From assembly GCA_907165065.1 (NCBI GenBank), contig OU015528.1, forward strand, positions 23,332,015 to 23,396,014: a stretch of DNA of 64,000 nt, given 5' to 3'. Positions 25,848 through 37,500 of this stretch are shown here, one piece after another; within the stretch, counting starts at the first letter, position 1, and each line of letters begins with the position of its first letter. The notes under the pieces were generated by a model, which was given only the letters and a program-made list of their open reading frames with translations, ran no database searches and was not told where the DNA came from. A program made the translations under genes and the position numbers. The DNA is from Caprimulgus europaeus. Lineage: Eukaryota > Chordata > Aves > Caprimulgiformes > Caprimulgidae.

Positions 25848-27180
25848 TGTAGTGGGTTAACCTTGGCCAGCTGCCAGACATCCAGCCAGCTGCTGTCTCA
25901 TTCCCCCTCCTCAGTAAGACTGATGAGAAAATAAGATGAAAATTGTTTGGGTTGAGATAAAGAAAAGGAGATCACTCACCAATTACCATCATGGGCAAAA
26001 CAGACTCAACTTGGTGAAGATTAATTTAATTTATTGACAATTAAAAACAGATGAGAATAGTGAAAAAGAAGAAGAAGAAGAAAAAAACAACCCATAACTA
26101 AAAATACCTTTCCCCTGTCCCCTTCTTCCCAGGCTCAAATTCACTCACAACTCTTCTACCTTCTCCTCCTCATGCAGGGAGAAAGGGTAATGGGCACTGT
26201 GGTCAGTTCATAACGCTTAATCTCTCCTTCATGCTGTTCTGCTCCACCATGGAGATACAGTCATAGAATCATAGAATGGTTTGGACTGGAAGGGATCTTT
26301 AAAGGTCATCAGTCCAACCCCCATTTAGTGAGCAGGGGCATCTTCAACTAGATCAGGTTGCTCAGAGCCCCGTCCAACATGACTTTGAATGTTTCCAGGG
26401 ATGGGGCTTCTACCACCTCTCTGGGCAACCTGTTCCAGTGTTTTACCATCCTCATTACAAAAAATTTCTTCATTATATATAGTCTGAATCTTCCCTTTTT
26501 TATTTTAAAACCATTACCCCTTGTCCTAGCTCTACAGATCCTGCTAAAAAGTTTGTCCTTCGCAAACTGCTCCAGCATGGGTCCTTCCCACAGGCTGCAG
26601 TTCTTCAAGTGCTCCAGCATAGGTCCTTTCCATGGGATACTTTAGGAACAGACTGCTCCAGTGGGGGTCACCCACAGACCACAGCTCCTGACAGGACCAT
26701 GCTCTGGCATGAGCTCCTCTGCACAGGCTGCAGCTTTCTTCAGGGCATGTCCACCTGCTTCAACATGCAGTCCTCCACAGCCTGCAGTGTGGATATCTTG
26801 CACCACCATGGTCCCCCGTGGGCTGCAGAGAGACAGCCAACTTCACCATGGACTTCTCTCTGGGCTGCAGGGGAATCTCTGCTCTGGCACCTGAAGCACA
26901 CCCCCAATTCCTTCTTCATTGACCTGGTTGCATGCAGGGCTGTTTCTCTCACATTTTTCTCATTCCTCTGTCCCAGCTACTGTGCAGCATTTTTACTTTC
27001 TTAAATACATTACCACAGAGGTGCTACCAATGTTGCCAATTGGCTTAGCTTTGACCAGGGGTGGCTCCATCTTGGAACCAGCTGAAACCACCCGTTTCTC
27101 ACATGGGGGAAGCTACCTTACAGAAATCACCCCTGCAGCTCCCCCCTGCTATCAAAACCTTGCCATGTAAACCAGATACA
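25848..27180 (-). mobile_element. Long solo LTR (avian ERVL-type, different family), minus strand, interrupted by CR1
   Basis: Minus-strand sense starts TGTATCTGGTTTACATGGCA and ends GGTTAACCCACTACA. It spans 1333 bp including a 295-bp CR1 insertion (26261-26555), so the LTR itself is about 1.04 kb. A run of degenerate internal repeats built on CTGCTCCAGCATGGGTCC-like units fills 26556-26900, typical of this avian LTR. TTTAAGAAAGTAAAAATG (plus-strand near 26985-27005) sits where a TATA-like box is expected. AATAAA on the minus strand (plus 26030-26035) is the likely polyadenylation signal. A GAA tract lies at 26068-26083. Open frames at 26609-27273 are LTR sequence and not genes. Confidence 0.83.
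26261..26555 (-). mobile_element. CR1 LINE 3' fragment nested in the LTR
   Basis: The plus strand begins TCATAGAATCATAGAATGG, the CR1 tail in reverse, followed by GGACTGGAAGGGATCTTTAAAGG and the end of the reverse transcriptase frame (CTGGGCAACCTGTTCCAGTG at about 26422). It stops after GCTAAAAAGTTTG, and LTR sequence resumes at TCCTTCGCAAACTG. A 90-codon frame on the minus strand (26348-26620) is the residual CR1 C-terminal frame read into LTR. The CR1 inserted after the LTR was already present. Confidence 0.92.
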
Positions 27181-27185
27181 TTGGC
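27181..27185. repeat. Right target duplication of the split LTR
   Basis: TTGGC, matching TTGGT at 25843-25847 at four of five positions. Confidence 0.65.
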
Positions 27186-27819
27186 ACAAACACGCTACAA
27201 GTGCATGACTGGGTCCCTGCTTAGGAACAGCAAAGAATCAAGCTTGCTCTCACAACTTGCCACTCCTGCCTGAAACCACTCCTGAGAGCTGTCCCTTTCA
27301 CAAAAGTTTAGGATCTTCTTCATGTGTATATGCAGACTCTCCTTTGTCTTTCTCCATTTCTCTTTCCTGTACTGTCAATTTGCTTCTCTCTTCAGAAAGT
27401 CTTCAAGCCACAGATTGTTCAATCTGAGGAAATATTCTGGGAAAGCATCACCATCGCATGGCTACTGTCTTCTGATGCATTTCTCTAAGCATCTCAGTTG
27501 CTTTAGGGGATTTTGGAATATATATACTTTGAAACCAACCAGCATGGATGTTTTTATATTCTATTTTCTATTGTTGCTCGATCAAAAAAATAATCTTTTG
27601 CTACAAAAGTCTGTAGATCTGTTTCATCTCATCTATTCCTTTTATGACTTCAGCTCATAGAGATACACATGATGCAATTTTAGACTTGCTAGCTTGGATG
27701 CCACTGGCTATATAGATGCAATATCGATGTATCTCAAAGAACTGGGTGAATTTGCAAGTGGTTGATGCAGGCTGAGCTGTTTTCTACTGTGCTTACGCGG
27801 TTAGCTGTCTTGTTACCAA
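27186..27819. other. Unique sequence between the LTR cluster and the long CR1
   Basis: A 112-codon plus-strand frame at 27322-27660 is Phe/Leu/Ser-rich because of a pyrimidine-rich strand. It is not recognised as any protein. Confidence 0.5.
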
Positions 27820-28537
27820 TCATCTACATCAATGCATGCAACATAAGCAACAAACAGGAGTAGCTGGAAGCCATTGTGCAGTGGGAAAACTACGATATAA
27901 TTGCCATCACGGAAACATGGTGAGATGACACACACAACTGGAGTGCTGCAATGGATGGCTGTAAAGTCTTCAGAAGGAATGGGCAAGGAAGGAGAGGTGG
28001 TGGAGTGGCCCTGTAATGGAGTGTTTTGATTGTCTAGAGCTTAATGATGGTGTTGAGCTTTTATGGGTAAGAATCAGGGGGAAGGCCAACAAGGCAGGTA
28101 TGGTGGGAGTCTGTTATAGACCACCCAATCAGGATGAAGAGGCAGATGAAATATTCTATAAGCAGCTGGGAGAAGTCTCACAGTGACTAGCCCTTGTTCT
28201 CATAGGGAGATTCAACTTAACAGATGTCTGCTGGAAATACAATACAGCAGAGAGGAAACAGTTCAGGAGGTTCCTGGAGAGTGTGGAAGTTAACTTCCTG
28301 ACACAGTTGGTGAATGGGCCAACTAGGGAAGGCACGCCACTAGATCGGCTGTTTACAAACAGAGTAGGACTTGTGGATGATGTGGTGTTTGGAGACCACC
28401 TTGAGCATAGCAATCACCAAATGATAGAGTTTTCTATTCTTGGAGAAGTAAGGAATGGGGTGAGCAGAACTGCTACCTTGGACTTCCAGAGGGCAGACTT
28501 TGGCCTGTTTAGGAGACTGATTGACAGAATCCCTTGA
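27820..28537 (+). pseudogene. Broken CR1 apurinic-type endonuclease region
   Basis: In working CR1 elements this domain nicks the target DNA that primes reverse transcription. At 27894-27920 the frame reads DIIAITETW, including the catalytic Glu of the ITE motif. The next codon is TGA (27921-27923), where the family has Trp, and another TAA interrupts at about 28016. Further on, VNGPTREGTPLDRLF (28308-28352) and HSNHQMIEF (28406-28432) are legible in another frame (start positions 0 and 2 modulo 3), proving at least one frameshift. The usual catalytic Ser-Asp-His reads Ser-Asn-His (28409-28417), so the site would be dead even without the stops. Confidence 0.85.
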
Positions 28538-28949
28538 CAGTCGTGAAGGGCAGAGGAGTCCAGGAAGGATGGAGGTTCTTCAAGAAGGAAATCCTAAAGT
28601 TATATGAGCAGGCTGTGCCCATGTGCCAAAAGATGAACCAATGGGGAAGAAGACCAGCCTGGCTGAACAGAGAGCTTTGTCTGGAACTTGGGAGAAAAAG
28701 GAGACAGGCAACTTAGGAGGACTACAAGGATGTTGAGCTTATTCAGGGAGCAAATTAGAAGGGCCCAATTAGAACTTAATCTGGCTACTGCTGTAAAAGA
28801 AAATAAATATGTTTATAAATACATTAGCAACAAAAGGCAGTCTAAGGAGAATCTCCATCCTTTATTGGATGTGGGGGGAAACACAGTGACAAAGGATGAG
28901 GAAAAGGCTAATGTCTTCTTTGCCTCAGTCTTTAATAGTAAGGCCGGTT

Positions 28950-29830
28950 GTTCTCCAGGTACCTGCCCCCTGAGCTGGAAGACAGGGTCAGGAAGCAGAA
29001 TGAAGCCCTCATAATCCAAGGGGAAATGGTTAGTGACCTGCTACAACACTTAGACACACAAGTCTATGGGGCCAGATGGGATCCACTCAAGGGTACTGAG
29101 GGAGCTGACAGAAGTGCTCACTAAGCCACTTTCAGCAGTCCTGGCTAACCAGGGAGGCCCCAGTGGACTAGAGATTAGTAAATGTGATGCCCATCTACAA
29201 GAAGGGCCGAAATGAGGATCTGGGGAACTATAGGCCTGTCAGTGTGACCTTGGTACCAGGGAAGGTTTTGAAGCAGATCATCCTGAGTGCCATCATGTGG
29301 CATGTACAGGACAAGCAGGCAATCAGGCCGAGTCAGCATGGGTTTATGAAAGGCAGGTCCTGCTTGACTAACCTGATCTTCTATGACAAGCTGACCCATT
29401 CATGGATGAGAGAAAGGCTGTGGATGTTGTCTACCTAGATTTTAGTAGAGCCTTTGAAACCGTTTTGCACAGCATTCTCCCACAGAAACTAGCTACTCAT
29501 GGCTTGGACAGGTGTACTTTTCACTGGGTGAAAAACTGACTGGATGGCTGCACCCAAAGAGTTGTGGTGAATGGAGTTACATCCAGCTGGTGGCCAGTCA
29601 CAAGCAGTGTTCCCCAGGGCTCAGTGTTGGGCACAATTATGTTTAATATCTATCAATTATCTGGACGAGGGTAATCAAGTGCACCCTCGCTAAGTTTGCA
29701 GATGACACCAAGTTGGTCAGGAGTGTTGATCTGCTCACGGGTAGGAAGGCTCTACAGAGGGATCTGGACAGGCTGGATTGATGGACTGAGGCCAGCTGTA
29801 TGAGGTTGAACAAGGCCAAGTGCCGGGTCC
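28950..29830 (+). pseudogene. Broken CR1 reverse transcriptase core
   Basis: This domain copies CR1 RNA into DNA at the nicked target. Visible blocks in order are MGPDGIHSRVL (29066-29098), MMPIYKKGRNEDLGNYRPVS (29184-29243), SQHGFMKGRSCLTNLI (29331-29378), VDVVYLDFSRAFETV (29420-29464) and FADDTK (29695-29712). The Asp of YLDFS and both Asp of FADD survive, but the two blocks lie in different frames (start positions 2 and 1 modulo 3), and stops intervene. A stretch around 29650-29690 is shorter than in other copies. The element is inactive. Confidence 0.85.
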
Positions 29831-30552
29831 TGTGCTTGGATTACAACAGCCCCATGCAATGATACCGGCTTGGGGAAGAGTGGCTGGAAAGCTGCCTGGT
29901 GGAAAAGGACCTGATGGTGTTGGTCTGCAGCCAACAGTATGTCCCGGTGACCAAGAAGGCCAATAGCATCCCAGCTTGTATAAGAAACAGTGTGGCCAGC
30001 AAAACTAAGGAAGAGATTGTTCCCCCATACTCAGCACTGGTGAGACTGCACCTCAAGTACTGTGTTCAGTTTTAGGCCCCTCACTACAGGAAAGACACTG
30101 AGGTGCTGGAGCATGTGCAGAGAAGGGCAATGAAGCTGGTGAAGGGTCTAGAGAACATGTCTTCTGAGGAGTGGCTGAGGGAACTGTTTAGTCTGAAGAA
30201 AAGGAGGCTGAGGGGAGATCTTATCGGTCTCTGCAACTACCTGAAAGGAGGGTGTAGCGAGGTGGGTGTTGGTCTCTTCTATCAAGTGATAGGACAAGAC
30301 TAAATGGCCTCAAGTTGCACCAGGGGAGGTTTAGATTGGATATTAGGAAAAACAACTTCACCAAAAGGGTTGTCAAGCACTGGAACAGGCTGCCCAGGGA
30401 AGTGTTGGAGTCGCCATCCCTGGAAGTATTTGAAAGGTGTGTAGATGTGGTGCTTAGCGACATGGCTTAGAGGCAGACTGGCAGCGTTAGGTTAATGGTT
30501 GAACTCGATGATATTAAAGATCTTTTCCAACCTAAATGGTTCTATGATTCTA

Positions 30553-32134
30553 CCATCTTGCACATGTCTGTGTGAGCTGCTGTCTGTTTAAAGTTAACCA
30601 ACCTTACTATGTTATTCAGATCCTGCATTTTCTAAAACACCTGTTCTTTTCTTCAACTTTCAGCTCCTTGCAGAGTGAAAATGGGCTTTGTCTTGGAAGT
30701 AAGATGCTCATCCTGCAGTCAGATCTTTTCAGCTGTTAATAGTTTTCAATATCAGCCTGTGATAGCACTGTCTTGCCTTCTTAGTGCAAGAAGAATGAGG
30801 CAGAAAGCAGGAAAAGAGAGTTATATGACTTAAGAAAGCAGCACTTGAGCTCCAACTGTCCCTCACAAACCATGTAGTGACAGATCCTGAATTGACATAA
30901 CATGTCTTTAAGTTAAAACGTAATCCGATTTGTCTATTATATGGAGTTATATATTGAGGAACAATTATTTCAAGAGAATACCTAAAATACTTCCTGCTTT
31001 ATACTGAAGAAGCTATACTAGCAGAAGCTATTGGAAAAATAGGTTGTGCTAAAGATTGCCTTTCTTTAATAATGTATATAATGTCATCAAAATGTATGTA
31101 ATATGTCATCAAAAACTTGTCAGCCTCGAAAAGAAAACTGAGATTATATCAAATGTGAAACATAAACACTTCTACTGTGCATGACAGAAAGCTAATTAAT
31201 GACATAAAATTGACAAAAGATGTAACAGCTCTTAGTTTCTGTTTTTATTTACATTCAGGTGTCACTGAAGCTCTATTTTGAGGATTTAAATCAGAATGTG
31301 AGTGATGAATTTTCTTAAAGAAGTTACGGAATAAGTATAGCCCTAAGAAATATTTTAGGGAAGAGTAATTTTTTGTTGATATGGCAGAGTTGACTTAGTT
31401 CTCAGAGGGAGTAATTTATAAAATTTCTGTTGTACTGCATGGTTGAGTGAAAGAGTGATGGAACACTAAAGATTACCTTCTCCTTTTTCTTTACCCCCTT
31501 CCTTTTATTCTGCAACACTTTTTGTTCAAGATCCTTTCTCATTTCTCTGAGAGAGAGACTGGGTTACCCTGGCAGGGGTTGGCTGCCCCAGGTTGCTCCT
31601 GAAAGGGCTTGCGGGGACTGTGAGGGGAACAGAACCCCCTTCAAAGGGGCAAACCCAAAACTTAGTCACTTTGGATAGAAGCAGCTCTCCTCACATTGAA
31701 GTAGGACAAATCTGTCCAGGTCACTTGACTGAGCAATTTTTCTTCCTGACCTACTTCAAAATATGCTGAAACTGGTAATTTGCAAGGATTCAGATTCATT
31801 ACCTGGGTCCTGAGATGCAAAGTTCACAACCTGTGTGCAAAACAAGGAGAAATCTTGCCAGCTGTGAACTTCTGAAGTTTTCTTCCTCCTCCCCTTTCTC
31901 AACCCCAGCAAATTTTGTCTTTGAGTCAACAGAATTTGAATATAGGATGAGAAGCAAAGTCTGCTGGCTCACTAGGAGCACTAACTAGTTAAAGTGTAGG
32001 GAACAAAGAGTAGGGATAACTTGGAAAAAGTAGGGAAAAAGTAGGATAACTCGACAGTGGAGGAATTCAGCTGTGCTGCAAGGACTAGTTTGGGCTCTGT
32101 AAACTTAGCTTGGTTTTACTGAGAAAATTATCTT
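30553..32134. other. Unique AT-rich sequence with a small GC-richer patch
   Basis: A short tandem echo lies at 31071-31115 (AATGTATATAATGTCATC / AATGTATGTAATATGTCATC). A GC-richer patch at about 31550-31665 (GGTTACCCTGGCAGGGGTTG onward) stands out from its flanks but matches no repeat I can name. Repeated GTAGGGA words occur at 32000-32050. Confidence 0.5.
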
Positions 32135-32410
32135 GAATCACAGCATCACAGAACGTTAGGGATTGGAGGGGACCTCCAAAGATCATCTAGTCCAACCCCA
32201 CTGCCAGAGCAGGAACACCTACAGTAGGTCACACAGGAACATGTCCAGGCGGGTTTTGAATGTCTCCAGAAAAGGAGACTCCACAACCTCCCTGGGCAGC
32301 CTGTCCCAGTGCTCACAGTAAATAAGTTTTTCCTCACATTTAAGCGAAACGTCCTGTGTTCCAGCTTACACCCATTGCCCCTTGTCCTACTGTTGGACAT
32401 CACTGAGAAG
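32135..32410 (-). mobile_element. CR1 LINE 3' fragment, TGTGATTC-tail subfamily
   Basis: The plus strand opens GAATCACAGCATCACAGAAC, followed by TTAGGGATTGGAGGGGACCT, CTAGTCCAACCCCACTGCC and the C-terminal block CTCCACAACCTCCCTGGGCA. It ends near ACATCACTGAGAAG. The body matches the copy at 34184-34540 closely in layout, and about a dozen bases are missing at 32315 (GTGCTC|ACAGTAA compared with GTGCTCTGTCACCCTCACAGTAA there). The open frame on the minus strand across it is residual. Confidence 0.92.
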
Positions 32411-34183
32411 ATGTGAGCTAAAACTGTGCAAGATAAGAAAAAAACACATAGAAATAAAATTTTTGATACTGCAGCAGTTAGCAGGAATGGATTCAATGGG
32501 GAAAACACTGCCTTAAAGTGTATAAAATTCCAGGAATAAAGCAGAAAATCAGGCGAAAACTCAGCAACCCTGACGATCAGCCTGTTCCAAGGAGCAATGG
32601 AGACCAGGCCTATCTGATGTGACCAATGACTGCCTGGCCAGGACAGATGCACTGAGTGTCTCATTGAGGTTGGTGAGAATATTAATACTTAGTTCAGTAA
32701 CTCCTTAATCCTAGATATATATCATGTGTATTGTCATGGACTGAGGTAAGTCTGGTGGGAAATACGTTGTCTGTGAATCCCACTACAGAATATGTGTGAA
32801 TTAGGGCTCCGAAAAACTCAATAGCATCAGACTTGTTGCATTCTTTACAGGAAATAACTCTCTACAATCCTTTAGAAGCTGGAAGCTCCATGTGCCCAGG
32901 TCTTCTATTAGATCCAAGTTATATTAATCTGTTGTTCTGTAGGAAGAAGCACTCAACACTGTTTCACTTTCAAAGAAAAATGAGCTTAGAGAGTAAACAT
33001 CTTAATTTTACTTGGAAATAAATTGCATGGAATTGTTACCTTAATTACTTCTATCATTATTTGCAAAATTAAGAAGTAAATAAAATGTTTGCTCTGTAAT
33101 AGAATTAAATTTCCTTGAGGATTAATCTTTTCCATTTTGAAAGAAAACCCTCTTGTTATAAGTGCTTTATATAAAGTACAGTATGTAAATGCTTTTCTCA
33201 ATGACTTTTTTTTTTTTTTTTTCCAGGAGAGCTGCCAGAAGGATTGTCAGTCCTTGAGCATAGTGAAATCCTCTTTTCTTTCATGGAAAATGGCTCCATG
33301 CAATTTGTTTTACCTCTGTATTTCTGGAGCTATGGTGGACCAGGTGCATTGTGAATAATGCTCTTACATTAGAGTTTTGCTTATTATGATTAGCTGATCA
33401 GATCTTAGCAATATTGGTAAGGAAAAATTTAGAAAAATCTCACTGGACAATGGAAAAGATAAAAATATCTATTCTTACAGCAGAAGAGCTTCCCTGGGGA
33501 ATATGTGATGACCTCTCAACCGTGAGCTCAATAGAGCCAGGAATCATAATAAGAATATTGGAAAAAACCTCTTTTATTGGGAAGAGAAACTACTGGAGTT
33601 ACTAGATTATTGCTAATGTAGGAGAGGATTACAGCTCAGCTACAGAAGCCTGCTTGCCCTTACATCACATACACAAATAAAATTCCTAGTAAGGGCAGTG
33701 CAGAGACACTGCTGAGGAGCTGCCTGGAGAGCTCTAGTGTCCTAGAGCGTGAGTGGTCTCCTCAGGTTGAGCTACATATTCCTACCAGTAGGGAAAGCTC
33801 TGTCTCTTCTGCACACTGAGAGATCTGACTGCAAAACACTTAGTAAAATACTACGTATTTCAGGAATGCCCTCAGCATAGCACATGCCCTTTCTCTTTTC
33901 TCTCTGAAGCTGGTAACAGTGGAAGGCTTAGATTTATCTTATGAGGACAGTTTACATAACAGTTCGGCAGCTTTCTACAAAGAGCTGATAGATGCATCAT
34001 TTTACATATTTACCATGCATAAAAATAACTCACTTTTTTCTACCAAGTTATAAGTAGGCTCCTGACATGTTACAGGGAAATAGAAAAAAGGAATACTATA
34101 TTTAAAGAAATTGTGAAAAGAATATAGGTATTAATTTAGTTATTAGTTTGGTTATTAGATGTAGAAATTGTGAACAGTCATGT
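32411..34183. other. Unique AT-rich sequence between two CR1 copies
   Basis: It holds a T17 run followed by CCAG at 33206-33226, which looks like a splice acceptor ahead of a 117-base open stretch (see findings). Nothing else was recognised. Confidence 0.5.
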
Positions 34184-34540
34184 ATCACAGAATCACAGAA
34201 TCACGGAATGACAGAATCACAGAATGTCAGGGATTGGAAGTGACTTGAAAGATCATCCAGTCCAATCCACCTGCCAGAGCAGGAACACCTACATGAGATC
34301 ACACAGGAAGGCATCCAAGTGGGTCTTGAATGTCTCCAGAGAAGGAGACTCCACAACCTCCCTGGGCAGCCTGTTCCAGTGCTCTGTCACCCTCACAGTA
34401 AAGAAGTTTCTTCTCAAATTTAAGCAGAACCTCCTGTGTTCCAACTTGCACCCATTGCCCTATCATTGGACACCACTGTGAAGAGCCTGACTCCATCCTC
34501 CTGACACTCACCCTTCATATATTTATAAACATTAATAAGA
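34184..34540 (-). mobile_element. CR1 LINE 3' fragment, TGTGATTC-tail subfamily, long tail
   Basis: The tail, seen in reverse on the plus strand, is an extended series of ATCACAGAATCACAGAATCA units at 34184-34228. It is followed by GTCAGGGATTGGAAGTGACTT and the C-terminal block with CTCCACAACCTCCCTGGGCA (34350-34369). It continues to CATATATTTATAAACATTAA and stops near 34540, so it is 5'-truncated. Residual open frames on both strands are not genes. Confidence 0.93.
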
Positions 34541-37500
34541 TAATTAATTAATGTACCGGGATTAAAAGTTTTTTATGACATATTCTTAATTTTTATTTTA
34601 AAAATCACTCCCCCACACACCTCTGCCAATTTATTAGCTTTGCCAGTGTATTTTCAGGTCAAGAAAAACCCTAGTTGCTATAATAGAATAAATCTTTGTC
34701 CCATTATGAAGATTTTTAAACATTCTCTATCATAAAATTAAAGAATGTTCTTTATGCAACTATTACACAACAGTCTTATGGTTAAAACAATATTAACAAA
34801 CACCTATTAAAAAATGAACTGAATTAAAATTTTAACTTGATGCCGATACGAAGTAATTCAAAGTCCAAGAAAGTAATTTCCATGGCTATGATTAAATGTT
34901 CAAAGTTATTTAAATGCATGACTTTGATGTTTAGTATATAATTTTTAGTTACCCTCTGCCCATCAGAAATACAGTAGTACTCAAGTATGCTATTCTGTAT
35001 TCATGTATCACACTCATCTCCAAAACCAGAAACATGTAATAATATTTCTATGTGATTCCAATAGCCAAACTAGCCCTTTGACACCACAGGGAAAGCTCTC
35101 TGTAGTACATTTCTGCAACACTACAGAGTGAGGAGAAAACCTGGAGACATTCTTACTTCATTTCAGTCTGACCAGGATTCATTTTTTGGCACTTTTTTTT
35201 GTCTGCAGGTAAATGATACAGTCTGTGACATTTTTTGACTCATTTTTGGACTTTAGATTCAAGCTATAGCTTTTCATTGCTCACATCATTATGGAGAGAT
35301 GTGTGATAGTAGTCAGCATATGGTTTGGGAATCAACAAAAGAAGGAAGAGATAAGATTTGTTTTCAAAATACAATCTGTCTGAGACCTCTGAGACAGACA
35401 CATTGGTTTCCCCAAAGTCTGACCTCTGAAAATGTTAAAATAAAAATGTTGGAAAATACAGGAGCATAAATGATCTTCTGATTTTATGCTGTATAGTCAA
35501 GAACGAGGCCATCTGCTGGGGACCTTATATCTATCACTTTCATTGCTTTATAAATTAAAAAAAAAAAAATTCAGAGAGCCCTGAATTTTTCAGGTATTGT
35601 TGTAAAGATAGATATTAAAAATCTGTTTTATTTTCCAAAGTTGGAAAGCTAGTTGATAGTGAGTAATGGCCAACTGATGAGGCATTGTATTCTAATGAGA
35701 AGTAGGGAGTATCCAGTATTTGAGACAGTGAGCTACACTTTAATGGTTGATTGACAAAAATCTTTTCTGGCCAAATTTGTACCCTGTCTCTTCAAAGCAT
35801 TGCATTGCTTCAGGGCATCACTGAGTCACGGTCATTTTAAAATTTTTAGTTTCAAAACCACCAATACTTGAATCGAGTTGCTAGCACATGCTTTGACCTG
35901 CCTGATACTAGTTCAGGAGAATGACAAAACATTCGTGCATGGCAACTTCGCAGTTAAACGTTACTGTAAATTAAGGTGTCACTGGGAAGAATATTTTATA
36001 GCAATTCTCAAGATGATGCTAGGTTCAAAAGGCCAATGTGTACAGCACATCAGCTTACTTGCTTTAATTGTAATAATTTTATGGTAATATCCAAATAATT
36101 ATAGATTAGTACTTAGCTACCTGTAGCTTAATCCAGTAAAGGACTTTGAAACCAACACATTAGAAGCTTCAGTGTCTACTGTTTAAATTTCTAATACTTG
36201 GAGCAGAAATCTGAGTTAGGTTCCCTTCTATGCAGATGTAGAGAGGAAGGAATCTTTTTACCCAATCCAAAAGACCACGTGTGTCTAGGATCTCTCTAGT
36301 AAGAGACACAAAGCACCAGGGGAATGATTACAACTGTCCTTTTTCTGGCTTCTGATGACCTCTTGTCCACATAAGGGCCTTGAACATTTTTTTTCTGAAA
36401 TAGGGATCACTATTCATAGTTTGAAAAGAATTTCTGGTTCTAGTTCTTTTGAAGCAGGAGGCATTATCATTTTGCTTAGAAGAGCCTAAAGGTCCTTTTA
36501 AAACAATGTAACCAAATGGGTTTTTTTTAATAGGAAGCCTGATCTCATTGGTATGTAATGATTATGTTCCCATAATACTGATAAGAGTTCTGATCTCGAG
36601 AACTGAAGAGAGGGCCTCAGGGCAAGCAAAGTACAATGAAGTTTAATAACAGTAATTGTATTTATGGGTCACAATTTGAAACTTGGGTGCTTTGATTCCA
36701 TCTGACTTCTCATCTGAAGGACCAAGTTCCTTACTGAATCTTTAGCCTGCAATCTGTAAAATGAACTTTTCAAGATCTACTCAAGTAGTCTTTCTAATTC
36801 AGAAGTAAATTTGTGATTAACATGAATTCTGACTCTACTTAATCAAATAACAAACATTTTTAAAACACCTTAGCTAAATTTCAGACTCCTTGGAAGAATT
36901 ATTTTTAAGATACTCCTGCATCTTTTACCTTAGTTTCCTTTGATTTTTGCTCCCCAGTTAGAGTTTCAAATTACTTAAAATAAATGCAGGTCAGAAATTT
37001 GCTAAGCCATCATTTTATTGTAGCATTGACTGCTGATGATATCTCTGGTTTTAGAGTGACTTGTCATTCATGCAGTACTTAAGTATGTTTTGATTAGATG
37101 CTTTAGGACAATACAGGATAAAGGAGAAAATTAAATATAGAATGACAGCTTAAAAAGCACAGCCCTGTTGAATGCAGGTCTACCAAAATGAGCATCACAT
37201 TTTCATGTTGCAATTACTCTTTGCTGTGCATTTGAGTCTCCATTCAGTAAACCCTTGAAGAATTGAGAAAGGTTTGACAGATTAGTTGCTAAGGTAATTA
37301 CTTAGTTCCTTTCCATCTCACTAGCTTTTTGTCTTATAAATGAAGGCTTAAATTCTGATTTCAACAATTCCAATCTCAGTAACACAATAAATTACAGTAA
37401 AATGCCAATATATATTTTTTTCCAGAGTCTGACCGATTTAAGACTCCTTTCTTGCAGTTAGTTATTGTTTCAGTCAAGGAATAGCACACGTATGATGAAT

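Larger units (their letters stand above)
27820..30552 (+). mobile_element. CR1 LINE, long 5'-truncated copy with degraded ORF2
   Basis: This 2.7-kb CR1 copy starts within the endonuclease domain of ORF2 (ATCTACATCAATGCATGCAA reads as the domain start) and runs to the 3' tail TGGTTCTATGATTCTA at 30552. Endonuclease, linker, reverse transcriptase and C-terminal parts occur in order, but in different frames with many stops, so it cannot encode a working protein. The residual open pieces are 28283-28537, 28534-28716, 28688-29014 and 29184-29438. No target duplication was seen, which is normal for CR1. The 5' boundary is uncertain by a few tens of bases because the first part is diverged. Confidence 0.93.

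Noticed and set aside
32015..32036. TAGGGATAAC word resembling the start of the I-SceI homing endonuclease site
   Set aside because: Only about 10 of 18 positions match, and repeated GTAGGGA words nearby explain it by chance.
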